Assembly: GCA_963763205.1 (NCBI GenBank)
Contig: CAVXNQ010000021.1
Coordinates: forward strand, 1-64,000
Length of the DNA stretch: 64,000 bases
Direction: 5' to 3'
DNA from: DDH964 sp963763205
Lineage (GTDB): Bacteria > Desulfobacterota > Desulfuromonadia > Desulfuromonadales > DDH964
Shown here: positions 23,991-32,035 of the stretch, in pieces
Layout of the letters: every line of letters begins with the position of its first letter
How positions within the stretch are numbered: the first letter of the stretch is position 1
Notes under the pieces: generated by a model
The model's database searches: none
Told to the model about the DNA's origin: nothing
The model's input: only the letters and a program-made list of their open reading frames with translations
Program-made: the position numbers and the translations under genes

Positions 23991-26986
23991 GTATATATAA
24001 CCTTTCTGTTAAATCGGTAATTAATACCGACAGGAACTTCGTCAATATATTTATACAACACCAATAGTGCCACAATAGTAAATATGCTTAAGAATGGAAA
24101 AAATATTAATCCGAAAAATACTGACTTAATAAAATATTTAGTAATATCTTTAACGAGCGCTTTATCGGTTGAGTCTCCGAACAAAGCAAGCAATATCATG
24201 GTGGCAGAAAATGCAGTAATATATGAGTATAACCCTCCAGAGAAAAGGGCCATCGTGAATGCTGAAAGTCCAGCCAAAATTGGCCAAAAAAAGAAAACAA
24301 GAAGCAAAATTCCAATGATCAGCAGGATTGCTCCATTCCCTCCTCCACTAATCATATACGCCCCGCCCCCGGTCTCGGGGTTGGTGATGATATAGCCACA
24401 ACCTGTCCAACCGTTGGAGCTGATATTTGTCTTCGAAACCGTAACTACCTTTCCAGCATTGACCGCATTTTGGATATCCGCTTTCACTTGCTGGTCAAGT
24501 TGAAGCTGTGGCAGCACCGTGGCGATGTTGGCCTGGTTGACCGTGTAAATGGGTATGCCCTGATCGTTGGCTATTTTAAGGGCCCTGATCGTATTGACTC
24601 CTTCTACCGGATTGTCTGGGGATGAAAACAGCCGTTCGGGAACTTCACTTTCTAAAGCCGAAGATGTCATCCCGCTGTCAAGCATATACCGCTTGACCGT
24701 ATCCGCGTTTCCATCCTTGGCCTTGGCCACCTGCATTAGGTAGTCGGCATCCATGTTGAGCCCGCCAGGCTGGATATTCACCGGCAGCCCCCAGAGGGTG
24801 AGTACCTTGAGCTTGGTCGCGAAGATCGTCTCCGAGGGGAGGGTCAGGGCGTTCACGCTCAGGGTGCGGGAGGCGATGGCGTTCATCGTGCCGAGCTCGG
24901 CGTGATAGGCGATGGCCGTGGTGTAGAGCAGATCGCCCACCAACTGGTCCTTGGTCAGGCCAGTGAAGTCCTGGCTCTCCAACTTGGCCTTGGTCGTCTC
25001 CAGGCTGGTCTTGAGGACCGTCAGCTGCTCTTGGCTGATCCGTCCCAGGTTGAGGCCGATGGCCTGAAAGACCCCGGCGTCAATGTAATTGGTGACGGTG
25101 CTCGAACCGTAGGACGGGTCGGAGAAGGTCATGGTGAAGACGTCGGTGCCGCCGAGGCCCAGCGGGGCGCCGGTCGCCACCACCTGGCCGTCGATGCGCA
25201 GTTCCGGTTTGACGTTGATCAGGTAGGCCGGCAGCGAACTCGGCAGCTCGCTCGGCTGGATCGGCGTGCCGTCGGCGTGGGGCTTGGGCAGATAGGCTTC
25301 GAGGACCGCCTCGTCGGCGGCGGTGGCCGGCGCGTAGCTGAGGGTGATCTTCTTGTCTGCCAGCTCCGGCAGGCTTTTGGTCAGCAGCAGGGGGCTCGCG
25401 GTGAGCAGCGCATCGGGGTCGACGGTGGCGGCGCCGTCGCCGGTGCTCTCGACGCGGAAGGTGAGCTTGTGCCGATAGGCGTCGGGGATGGCGGCGAAGG
25501 TCGAGCCCTTGACGGCGGTGCGGTAGGGCAGGGTGCCGAGCAGGAAGGGGAACTCCTGCTTGACGATCTCCTTCTTGCCGAGCACGTCGCCAACGGTGGC
25601 GTCGGGGTAGTTCTGCGTGATGTAGTCCTGCACCCGGGTCTGGTAGTCCTGCATCGTCTGCTGTACCAGCAGGGAATCGACGCCGGTGGCGTAGCCCTGG
25701 GCCGGGTCGATGGTGGCGCCGGCCTGGACCTGGTCGAGAAAGCCCTGGGCGTCGAAGGGGACGGCGCTCTTGAGGTCGATCCCGGCGCTGTAGCTGTACT
25801 GCTTGAAGGAGGGGTCGAGGCTGATCCAGGTGTCCCCTGTCTTCTGCCTCGCGCCCCGGGAGGGAATGTAGTCGATGTAGGCCTCGACCCAGACGTGCTC
25901 GATGCGCGCTGCGACGATCTTGCCGCCATCAAGCAGCCCCTTGGTGGGAATGCCGCCGCTGGAGAAGTAGTCCAGGGCGGCCAGGGGATCGGTGAACTCG
26001 CCGGCCCAGTTCATGACCTTGGCGATGGGCAGCTCGACGGTGCCCATGACGTACCGGGCCTCGATCCCCGCCGCCCGCAACAGGGCGATGAGCAGCGAGG
26101 CGGTGTCGAAGGCGTTCCCCTGTTTGGTCTCCAGGGTCAGCTGCGCCCCCTGGATGGAGCCCCAGGTGGGGACGAACTCGATGTTGTTGCGCACCCAGTT
26201 GTAGATTTTGACCGGGTTGTTCCCCAGATCCGCGGCCTTGGCCTGGATCTCGGGAGTGAACTGGACCTCGATGGTTTCGGCGAGTTCGTCCGGCCCCAGC
26301 AGGCCGGTCAGGTCACCGGCCGAAGCAACCAGAACCCTGCGCTGGTTCCGCCAGGAGAGACGATCCTTTTTCAGATCCCGCTGGAACTCCTCCTTTTTCA
26401 TTCGCGGCTCGCGCTTGTTGGCCGTCGGCTGCCGGAAGGGGAGGTGGTCCGGATCGAGGGGGCGGTGGTGGGAGGGAGCGCGGGATTTCTCCAGGTGGGT
26501 CCTGATCCTCTCGATGGCCGGCGCAGCGGCCGCGGAGGTATTGCTCTTCTCGATAGTGACGATATTTTCTTCTAGGGTCTGCAGATTTTCGTCATAATTC
26601 TGCACGAAATCCTCGTGCCGCTTAAGGATTTCGTCCGGGAGCTTTGCATCCCTGAGCCGTTTCTCGGTCTGGGCGAACTGCCGGCGGATCTCGGCATCCA
26701 AGGTTTCGATTTCGCCCCGCTTTGCCTTGAGCCGTTGGCGCAATGCCTTCATATCCGCAGGAGGAGTAGATAAATCCGCGCCGACTTCGGCCAACACTGC
26801 CCCTAGGCGTTCCTCCGGAGCCTTCTCCCGAACGACAGGCCGAGCAGGGCCACGCTCTTCGCTCAGCTTGGCGGCCTGGGCCAGGCTGGCCAGACCGCCC
26901 AAGGTCCAGGCGAAAAAAAACACGATGATCAGGGCCGTTACCCTGAGCGGGCCACTGAAACGCTTCCCTCCGGCATGCGTAACCAT
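23987..26986 (-). CDS. Full-length exported scaffold with cysteine-less transglutaminase fold and variable hydrophobic tip B
   Basis: 999 residues; ATG at 26986 with AAGGAAGG upstream. Residues ~14-38 form a signal sequence (VTALIIVFFFAWTLGGLASLAQA). Residues ~75-150 are a likely coiled coil, then a basic linker. A transglutaminase-like core spans ~245-400 (PVKIYNWVRNNIEF; ASLLIALLRAAGIEARYVMG; HVWVEAY; LDPSF). The triad is incomplete: the catalytic Cys position is Ala292 (KQGNAFD), while His364 and Asp391 remain, so enzymatic activity is not expected. A long beta-rich region follows to the conserved GCGYIITNPETGGGAYMISGG. The last ~118 residues (23987-24341) are an AT-rich tip of three to four membrane helices. 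The architecture suggests an exported effector-delivery scaffold with an exchangeable pore-like tip. A GEMM-type riboswitch lies in the leader. Confidence 0.75.
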   Translation of the reverse strand: MVTHAGGKRFSGPLRVTALIIVFFFAWTLGGLASLAQAAKLSEERGPARPVVREKAPEERLGAVLAEVGADLSTPPADMKALRQRLKAKRGEIETLDAEIRRQFAQTEKRLRDAKLPDEILKRHEDFVQNYDENLQTLEENIVTIEKSNTSAAAAPAIERIRTHLEKSRAPSHHRPLDPDHLPFRQPTANKREPRMKKEEFQRDLKKDRLSWRNQRRVLVASAGDLTGLLGPDELAETIEVQFTPEIQAKAADLGNNPVKIYNWVRNNIEFVPTWGSIQGAQLTLETKQGNAFDTASLLIALLRAAGIEARYVMGTVELPIAKVMNWAGEFTDPLAALDYFSSGGIPTKGLLDGGKIVAARIEHVWVEAYIDYIPSRGARQKTGDTWISLDPSFKQYSYSAGIDLKSAVPFDAQGFLDQVQAGATIDPAQGYATGVDSLLVQQTMQDYQTRVQDYITQNYPDATVGDVLGKKEIVKQEFPFLLGTLPYRTAVKGSTFAAIPDAYRHKLTFRVESTGDGAATVDPDALLTASPLLLTKSLPELADKKITLSYAPATAADEAVLEAYLPKPHADGTPIQPSELPSSLPAYLINVKPELRIDGQVVATGAPLGLGGTDVFTMTFSDPSYGSSTVTNYIDAGVFQAIGLNLGRISQEQLTVLKTSLETTKAKLESQDFTGLTKDQLVGDLLYTTAIAYHAELGTMNAIASRTLSVNALTLPSETIFATKLKVLTLWGLPVNIQPGGLNMDADYLMQVAKAKDGNADTVKRYMLDSGMTSSALESEVPERLFSSPDNPVEGVNTIRALKIANDQGIPIYTVNQANIATVLPQLQLDQQVKADIQNAVNAGKVVTVSKTNISSNGWTGCGYIITNPETGGGAYMISGGGNGAILLIIGILLLVFFFWPILAGLSAFTMALFSGGLYSYITAFSATMILLALFGDSTDKALVKDITKYFIKSVFFGLIFFPFLSIFTIVALLVLYKYIDEVPVGINYRFNRKVIYT

Positions 26987-27014
26987 TTAAAATTCCTTCC
27001 TTTCAAAACAAAGG

Positions 27015-27043
27015 AGCCCACCCTCAATGGAAAAGGGCGGGCT
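27015..27043 (-). terminator. Terminator-like hairpin in the scaffold leader (expression platform)
   Basis: On the minus strand AGCCCGCCCT (27043-27034) pairs with AGGGTGGGCT (27024-27015), giving a stem of about ten pairs with one G-U, followed by CCTTTGTTTTG. It lies between the riboswitch core and the ribosome site of the gene at 26986. It is therefore the likely expression platform, though the U-run is interrupted. Confidence 0.55.
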
Positions 27044-27069
27044 TCGATAATGGCATTGATGCGCTTGCG

Positions 27070-27165
27070 GCCACTTCGACAGCCCGGCCGTCCGACTTCG
27101 CCGAGGCTTCGTCGGACCGATGGCTTTGTGCCCCCCGGTTTCCCGGGGTTTACCCTTTCGGCGGC
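27070..27165 (-). promoter_or_regulatory. GEMM-family cyclic-dinucleotide riboswitch (c-di-GMP-I or cGAMP type)
   Basis: Read on the minus strand: P1 5' strand GCCGC, then CGAAAGGGTAAACC, a GC-rich stem capped by a GAAA tetraloop, GGCACAAAGCC, a second stem-loop with CGGTCCGAC paired to GTCGGACGG, then CCGGGCTGTC and the P1 3' strand GTGGC. The order AGGGxAAACC / GAAA loop / CxCAAAGCC / second hairpin / CGGGCTGxC is the GEMM consensus used by c-di-GMP-I and 3',3'-cGAMP riboswitches, frequent in Geobacter relatives. The core ends about 84 bases before the scaffold start codon. Which dinucleotide it binds cannot be told by eye. Confidence 0.75.
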
Positions 27166-27241
27166 ATTAAATCTTCAGTTTTATGGCCCTTATGGGCACT
27201 ATACCAAGTTGGTGTTTTTCTCCCATTTTTCGATGTAAAAA

Positions 27242-27283
27242 GGCCAGTTCCAAGTCCGATTTCTATCAGGCTCAAAACTGGCC
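27242..27283 (-). terminator. Rho-independent terminator upstream of the riboswitch
   Basis: On the minus strand GGCCAGTT (27283-27276) pairs with AACTGGCC (27249-27242) across a 26-base loop and is followed directly by TTTTTAC. It isolates the riboswitch/scaffold unit from upstream transcription, so the scaffold promoter should lie between 27240 and 27170. A TATAGT near 27200 is a possible -10 element. Confidence 0.55.
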
Positions 27284-27956
27284 CAGCTTGGTAGTCATTC
27301 CCCTCACAATTCCCCGCAAACAAACAATCCAACCACATTCAAGCGTTTGCAATTTCTCGCTAAACTGCCCGCAATTTTTTTCTATGTCAACACATTTCCT
27401 GTCTCACCCGAATTTCACCGGCAAAAGACGAAAAGCGTTTTTCCCAGCAGAATGGATCGAGCTTTCCTGAAAAAGTCTCGCAAGCATTACAGCTATCCTC
27501 CCCCCGTGAATTGCCACTGGTTTCCCTGCCCCCCCCTGGCACACCGCTCCTCCGAGGCTATAAACGTCGACTCAAGCAGAATCATCCTAAATATTGGCTT
27601 AGATTATATTCAGAGGTCGGATATGGCAAAAAACCGGATTCTTATGACTCCTGCAAACAGAAACTCCCAAACAATCCACAATACCGGTGGACGGTTTCCT
27701 GCCAAGAATACCCGGGTGGTTATGTCGCATAACGGGCGGAAGGGTTTCTTCAATACCCCCCTGGCTGGTTTCGATCAGAATAACCAAGGTCCTTTCCCTT
27801 CGTGAACTTGGCCCTTCCGCTGGCTTAGATCCATCAGTGGTTGGGATGGAAGACGGAATTGCAGATTCCCCCACCTGGAACTCGGCAACGTTCGAAAGCC
27901 CTTGATTGAAACCCCCAGGATCAATACAATCGGCTTTCCGAATACGAGCCACTGAT
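27284..27956. other. Intergenic stretch, no supported gene
   Basis: About 670 bases of near-average composition. Several frames are open on both strands but none has family resemblance. The best is ATG 27623 with GAGG upstream, encoding 60 residues rich in Asn, Gly and Arg, with codon use that does not look coding. I see no repeat or structured RNA here. Confidence 0.4.
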
Positions 27957-27970
27957 AGGAGGCGATTTCG

Positions 27971-28453
27971 TTGAAACACCGCACCGATGAAGAAGTATTG
28001 GACCTGCTCGAAAAGCAAGGTGTGCCCGAGGACCTGACGCTCAAAATGTTCTACGCCCAAGTCCATGCCCAGGTTGCCCAATCGGTGCAACAGGCTCTGC
28101 GAAGGGGCGGACAACCCCTGAATGAAGGGCAAGTGTGCGAAAGCTTCGCCAAGACATTCGGCTTCACCCACTGGATGACCCTGCGTTATCTGCTGCGCCG
28201 CCGGCAGCAGATCCGGAAGCGGCAAGCCAAAGCACAGGCGGCGCCCGCGCAAGTAGCCGAGCCGGAGGGCCTGACCCCGTCGCAAAAGGACTATCTGAAA
28301 AAGCTGCGCTACCGAAAGGCGGAAGTCGTAACTCTTTCTTTGGTTGGGCGAAATGCCATCATCACCCACCGCACAGGGACGGGGAATCTCGTCACCTACG
28401 AAGTTTCCCCTCGGGGAAACACCCGCTACCTGCCCTCGACCAGTACCGGCTAA
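27971..28453 (+). CDS. Hypothetical 160-residue basic protein
   Basis: The reading frame starts at a TTG (27971) with a strong AGGAGG eight bases upstream, which makes the start credible. Residues 1-80 are predicted helical (EEVLDLLEKQGVPEDLTLKM; VCESFAKTFGFTHWMTLRYLL). A basic linker rich in Arg, Gln and Ala follows at ~76-95. The last ~55 residues form a small beta region (RKAEVVTLSLVGRNAIITHRTG; LVTYEVSPRG). The basic character and helical N-terminus could suit nucleic-acid binding, but I recognise no family. Monocistronic. Confidence 0.55.
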   Translation: MKHRTDEEVLDLLEKQGVPEDLTLKMFYAQVHAQVAQSVQQALRRGGQPLNEGQVCESFAKTFGFTHWMTLRYLLRRRQQIRKRQAKAQAAPAQVAEPEGLTPSQKDYLKKLRYRKAEVVTLSLVGRNAIITHRTGTGNLVTYEVSPRGNTRYLPSTSTG

Positions 28454-28612
28454 GTTAGAGACTGCTCTGCGCCGGCGTCCAGATGAACTGTCAAGTCCGC
28501 CGTGCTGCCCATTGAAAGGGAAGAATCCCGCTCGATTTTATCAGGACGTCCCGAAAATCTTCTCAGACTATGTGCTCAGGGGAGCCGCGAGCGCCGAACC
28601 GCGAAGGCGCAA

Positions 28613-29050
28613 CTAAACGCCGATGTCCTCGTTCCAGAGATCGGGGTGCGCCGCGATGAAGCCCGCCAAAAGATCGATGCACTCCCGGCTATCGGCCAGC
28701 ACCAGTTCCACCCCCCGCGACCGCAGATACTCTTCCGGCCCCTGGAAGGTGCGATTCTCGCCGATCACCACGCGGGGGATGCCGTAGAGGAGGACCGCTC
28801 CGCTGCACATGTCGCAGGGCGAGAGGGTGGTGTAGAGGACCGCGCGCCGATAGTCGGCGGCCCGCAGCCGGCCGGCATCCTCCAGGCAGTCCATCTCCGC
28901 ATGGAGCACAGCACTCCCCCGTTGCACCCGCCGGTTGTGCCCCCGGCCGATGATCCTGCCGTCCAGCACCAGCACCGCGCCGATGGGAATCCCGCCTTCG
29001 GCCACTCCTTTTGCGGCCTCTTCCAGCGCCGCCTGCAGAAATTCGTCCAT
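28613..29050 (-). CDS. Cytosine/nucleoside deaminase, yeast FCY1-like
   Basis: 145 residues, the usual length for single-domain CDA-fold deaminases. The zinc site is complete: His50 and catalytic Glu52 in HAEMDCLEDAG, and Cys79/Cys82 in SPCDMC. The sequence between and after (LYTTLSPCDMCSGAVLLYGI; VIGENRTFQG) is closer to the eukaryotic-type cytosine deaminase than to tRNA adenosine deaminase TadA, whose motif is usually PCxMCxGA with a different C-terminus. The C-terminus ends with LWNEDIGV, as in fungal cytosine deaminase. The predicted reaction is cytosine to uracil in pyrimidine salvage, in the cytoplasm; other nucleobases are possible. Confidence 0.85.
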   Translation of the reverse strand: MDEFLQAALEEAAKGVAEGGIPIGAVLVLDGRIIGRGHNRRVQRGSAVLHAEMDCLEDAGRLRAADYRRAVLYTTLSPCDMCSGAVLLYGIPRVVIGENRTFQGPEEYLRSRGVELVLADSRECIDLLAGFIAAHPDLWNEDIGV

Positions 29051-29098
29051 CGCATCCTCCCTGGTCCCACTTCCCGCCGTCTGGCGTGATCGTGGTCT

Positions 29099-30028
29099 CT
29101 ATTTTGGACGGGGCTGGCGGTCAGCTGCCGGAGTGAAGAGCCCAGGCGTCAGACGCTGGAAAAACCGGCCTTCCGGGTCGCTGCCGCGCACCCGTACCCG
29201 GAACGGCTGGTCGGGGATGCGGCAATCGCCGATGAATTCGTCGTCGGCCTCCTCCGTTCCGGGCGCTTCGAGGCTGATTGTGCCGAGAACGGCACCGTCG
29301 GCGGAGACCAGTTCGGCCCCCGGCCGTTCGACTCCTCCGGAGAGGTTGATCCGGCAGCGATGCCGGGCGCCGGCGAGGACCGGTCCCTGCACCGGGAAGA
29401 ATCCCTCGTGACCCGGTCGGCCGCGCAGCTCGACGAAGTCGAAGTCGACGAGATCGATCCCTTCCCGGTCGAGCGCCCGCAGCCTGCTCCGTTCGGCGAG
29501 GTAGCGTGCCGCCACCTCAAAGCGACCGGCTCCGCGCAGCTCGACCCGCCACACTCCCGCTTCCGGGTCGGTAACGGTAATGATGCGCATGTGCCGGAAG
29601 GCCTGCACCGCCACTCCGGTGGGATTGGCCTCGACGCCGCGACCGTCGGGCCGCAGCAGCCGCAGGGCATCCAGGCGCTGCGCACCGGCAAAGAAGCTGA
29701 GCCGGGAGATGGTGCCGTCGACCGGGACCTCGAGCTCCCGGGTAAAGGGTCCGGTGCGGCTGCCGTAGGCCAGGGCGATCGGTTCGGCGGCGATCGGAAC
29801 GTCCAGTAATCCGGCCGCCGCCGCGAATTCCCCAGGTGCCCAGAAATAGAAATCGCCGCCAGTGGCAGCGGCGAGGGCAAAATATCCAGGGTTGATGTGC
29901 AGCAGGCCGCCGGGATCGTATCCGGCCGGCCGCGGCGGCTCGTTCCAGCCGGAGCGGTCGGCGGCGGCAGGCGGCACCACCATCAGCAGCAGAAGGACAA
30001 CCAGGAGCGGGTACGTCCTGACGGTCAT
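29099..30028 (-). CDS. Exported protein of unknown function
   Basis: 309 residues from the ATG at 30028, chosen because it opens directly into a Sec signal peptide (LLVVLLLLMVVPPAAA, cleavage before DRSG). The mature part starts WNEPPRPAGYDPGG and is predicted mostly beta: TRELEVPVDGTISRLSFFAG, VWRVELRGAGRFEVAARYLAE, then a Pro/Glu-rich end. The middle resembles the pattern of pre-peptidase or VWA-associated beta domains, in which sensing or carbohydrate-binding modules are common, but I cannot assign a family. It lies about 40 bases downstream of the lipoprotein gene on the same strand and probably shares its transcript. Confidence 0.65.
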   Translation of the reverse strand: MTVRTYPLLVVLLLLMVVPPAAADRSGWNEPPRPAGYDPGGLLHINPGYFALAAATGGDFYFWAPGEFAAAAGLLDVPIAAEPIALAYGSRTGPFTRELEVPVDGTISRLSFFAGAQRLDALRLLRPDGRGVEANPTGVAVQAFRHMRIITVTDPEAGVWRVELRGAGRFEVAARYLAERSRLRALDREGIDLVDFDFVELRGRPGHEGFFPVQGPVLAGARHRCRINLSGGVERPGAELVSADGAVLGTISLEAPGTEEADDEFIGDCRIPDQPFRVRVRGSDPEGRFFQRLTPGLFTPAADRQPRPK

Positions 30029-30068
30029 GGTCGGGCCTCGGCAGGATCCAGGTGCAGCGGATAAGAGT

Positions 30069-30731
30069 CTACTCCTGAACCCGGTGCGTCTCGTAGCGGG
30101 GTCGGAAGTCGCGGGTGGCGGTCCAGGCCAGGTCGCGGAGCATCCCGTTGTAGCCTTCCCTGGCCGGGCTGAAGCCGATGCTGTTGGCATTGAAGTTGGC
30201 CCGGGCCAGGGACCAGGTGCCGTGAGCGCCGTTGGACCAGACGGTGGCGCCTGTGGCGGCCTCCTGGAGCTTGGCGAAGAGTTCCCCCTTGACCGAAACC
30301 TTGGCGTGCAGCGATTTCAGGTCGGGGGAAAACGAGATGTCGGGCGCCGCCTCGGAGACTTCCAGGTTGCCGGTCAGGACCGCGTCCACCCCGAATCGGG
30401 CGCTGATCGCCTTGATCGTTTCGGGATCCAGCTGGCCGCGGTTCACCCCCTGGAGGAGGGTTCGACTGTTGCCCAGTTCCAGCAGGCGAACCCCCGGCTG
30501 GGCACTTTGCAGGTCGATCATGAACTGTTTGGTGGCCGCTGCGGCCAGTTCGGGGTGGGTGTCGGCGGAAAAGTCGATGACCCCGATGAGGTGCCAGGCC
30601 CTGAGGTCGACGGGGGGCGGAATTTCCACCGTGACGGTTTTGGCGCCACACCCGGCAAGAAGCAGCAGGGCGGCTAGAAGTTGCAGGGCCCTTCGCCCTG
30701 CCAGATTCAGGAATGACCGGTTTGACCGCAT
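30069..30731 (-). CDS. Periplasmic lipoprotein of unknown function
   Basis: 220 residues from the ATG at 30731. The N-terminus has a basic start and a lipobox LLLLAGC with Cys28, so the mature protein should be lipid-anchored. The mature part contains WHLIGVIDFSADTHPELA, IDLQSAQPGVRLLELG and ISARFGVDAVLTGNLEVSEA. This pattern (GVxxF, then an AxxRFxVDAVLTGxL block) resembles the CsgG/GNA1162/LpoB-like lipoproteins that build or regulate envelope machinery. It is paired with the exported protein downstream. The exact role is unknown. Confidence 0.75.
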   Translation of the reverse strand: MRSNRSFLNLAGRRALQLLAALLLLAGCGAKTVTVEIPPPVDLRAWHLIGVIDFSADTHPELAAAATKQFMIDLQSAQPGVRLLELGNSRTLLQGVNRGQLDPETIKAISARFGVDAVLTGNLEVSEAAPDISFSPDLKSLHAKVSVKGELFAKLQEAATGATVWSNGAHGTWSLARANFNANSIGFSPAREGYNGMLRDLAWTATRDFRPRYETHRVQE

Positions 30732-30784
30732 CGTCGTCTCCTTCGAGGTTGCTGGTTGGATTCTCCCCTGACGGGGAGGAGCGT

Positions 30785-31333
30785 TCAGAGGCGGGAGGTG
30801 ATTTCCGCGCTCGACAGGGGGATAGCGAACAGCGCACCGAGCGCTGCAACGTAGGCGGTCTGGACCTGCTGGGCGGCGACGGTCTGCCCGGCGAAATCCA
30901 GGTCGCGGGTGGCGCAGGCGTCGTGGGCCAGGGTACAGCCGAAACCGAGGTCGAAGGCGGCACGCACCGTCGTGTCGACGCACATGTGGGTCATCATTCC
31001 CGCGACGACCAGGCGGTCGATCCCCCGTTTCCGAAGCCAGGCGAGCAGCCCGGTGTCGCGGAAGCTGTTGGGAAAATGCTTGTGGAAAACCGGCTCACCC
31101 CTCGCCGGTGCGACGCAGGGGTTGATCTCCACGCCGTGGGTGCCGGGGAGAAAGAAACCGGCCCCGGCTCGGGTAGAGAGGTGCTGGATGTGGGCCACCG
31201 GCAGCTGATTGCGACGGAAGGCGGCGAGCAACTCGCCGGCACGGGCACCCGCCGCGGGGCTGCCCACCAGTTCCATCGTCCCGCCCGGGAAATAGTCGTT
31301 CTGGATATCGATGATCAGCAGTGCCGGGGACAT
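30785..31333 (-). CDS. Isochorismatase-family cysteine hydrolase
   Basis: 182 residues, with AGGAA upstream of the ATG at 31333. The family triad is visible: Asp9 (LLIIDIQNDYF), Lys85 (FHKHFPNSF) and Cys118 (GMMTHMCVDTTVR). The DxQNDYFxGG start and the MTHMCVDTT signature fit the nicotinamidase/isochorismatase-like hydrolases, which cleave amide or ester bonds of small substrates. The conserved GTHGVEI and the lack of a pterin- or chorismate-specific C-terminus leave the substrate open. The stop lies ~54 bases from the lipoprotein start, so a common transcript is possible but not evident. Confidence 0.88.
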   Translation of the reverse strand: MSPALLIIDIQNDYFPGGTMELVGSPAAGARAGELLAAFRRNQLPVAHIQHLSTRAGAGFFLPGTHGVEINPCVAPARGEPVFHKHFPNSFRDTGLLAWLRKRGIDRLVVAGMMTHMCVDTTVRAAFDLGFGCTLAHDACATRDLDFAGQTVAAQQVQTAYVAALGALFAIPLSSAEITSRL

Positions 31334-31674
31334 AAATTCCTCCCTGGGCGGGATCCTGTTCCAAGGCCCCGCCGATTCGGGTCGGGCATCGCCGTCGGCA
31401 TCCGCCCGGAGGGAGTTGCGGTTGTTTCTGAACGATGGAAGATAAGTGTCAGCAAATATGACCGAATTTTAAGCCATTTCACCGCAGCAACCGGGCCGAC
31501 GCGGCAGCCGCGTCAGGAACCCTGGAATGTGGCTCGCGATCCACGGACCGCAGAATAACACGAAACTGCCCAAAATAGAGAAGTCGAGATGCAAATCTGC
31601 CAATTCAATGGCCGGCGCCGGCACCTTGGGGGGGACAGGCTGCCCGACTGGCAGCCGTCTGGTTTGCCGTTATT

Positions 31675-31851
31675 ATGGAAAGACCAACCCTGTGCGCTGA
31701 AGCGGAGGATCAGGCTCCCAACGGCGTGGCCAAGGTCACCCACGGGGCCGCCATCGGTAGGGTCGACCAGCGGCAGCTGGAAACCCTCATGGCTCGCGGC
31801 CTCTCACCGAAGGAGGCGGTCGACGTCATCGTGCGCGGCATCCTCAGTTAG
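31675..31851 (+). pseudogene. sufB/sufD 3' remnant
   Basis: A 58-codon frame whose C-terminal 40 residues, with VTHGAAIGRVDQ, LETLMARGLSPKEA and VDVIVRGIL, match the conserved end of SufB/SufD iron-sulfur scaffold proteins. The preceding ~18 residues do not, and nothing upstream to 31400 encodes the rest of the ~430-residue protein. There is no ribosome site. It is a relic of a deleted Fe-S assembly gene. Confidence 0.65.
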
Positions 31852-32035
31852 CAGGCTGCCGGTTACGCAACTGCGCCCCGATTGCAAACCTTCCCTGCGG
31901 CAGTAAGCTGGAACTGCGACAGTAACGGCCGGCCCTGCGGCCTCGATGCAGAGGAAATGCCACCTCTCGCAGATTCGCAACCTTCGGCAGTGCGCGCCCC
32001 CCAGCTTGCGGGAGTATTCCCGGTCAGGAGGCCAC

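Larger units (their letters stand above)
23470..24285. repeat. Recent ~816-bp duplication, copy 2 (in the expressed scaffold locus)
   Basis: The partner of 21617-22432. Here it spans the last ~100 codons of the full-length scaffold gene, the whole small membrane gene and the cassette-end repeat. Identity stops within the tip, ~57 bases before the conserved YMISGG junction. Confidence 0.8.

Noticed and set aside
27623..27805. 60-residue plus-strand frame with GAGG upstream
   Set aside because: Codon use does not look coding and no homologous pattern is visible; kept as unassigned intergenic.
27599..28369. 256-codon minus-strand frame overlapping the 27971-28453 gene
   Set aside because: No ribosome site or family resemblance, while the plus-strand gene has a strong AGGAGG.
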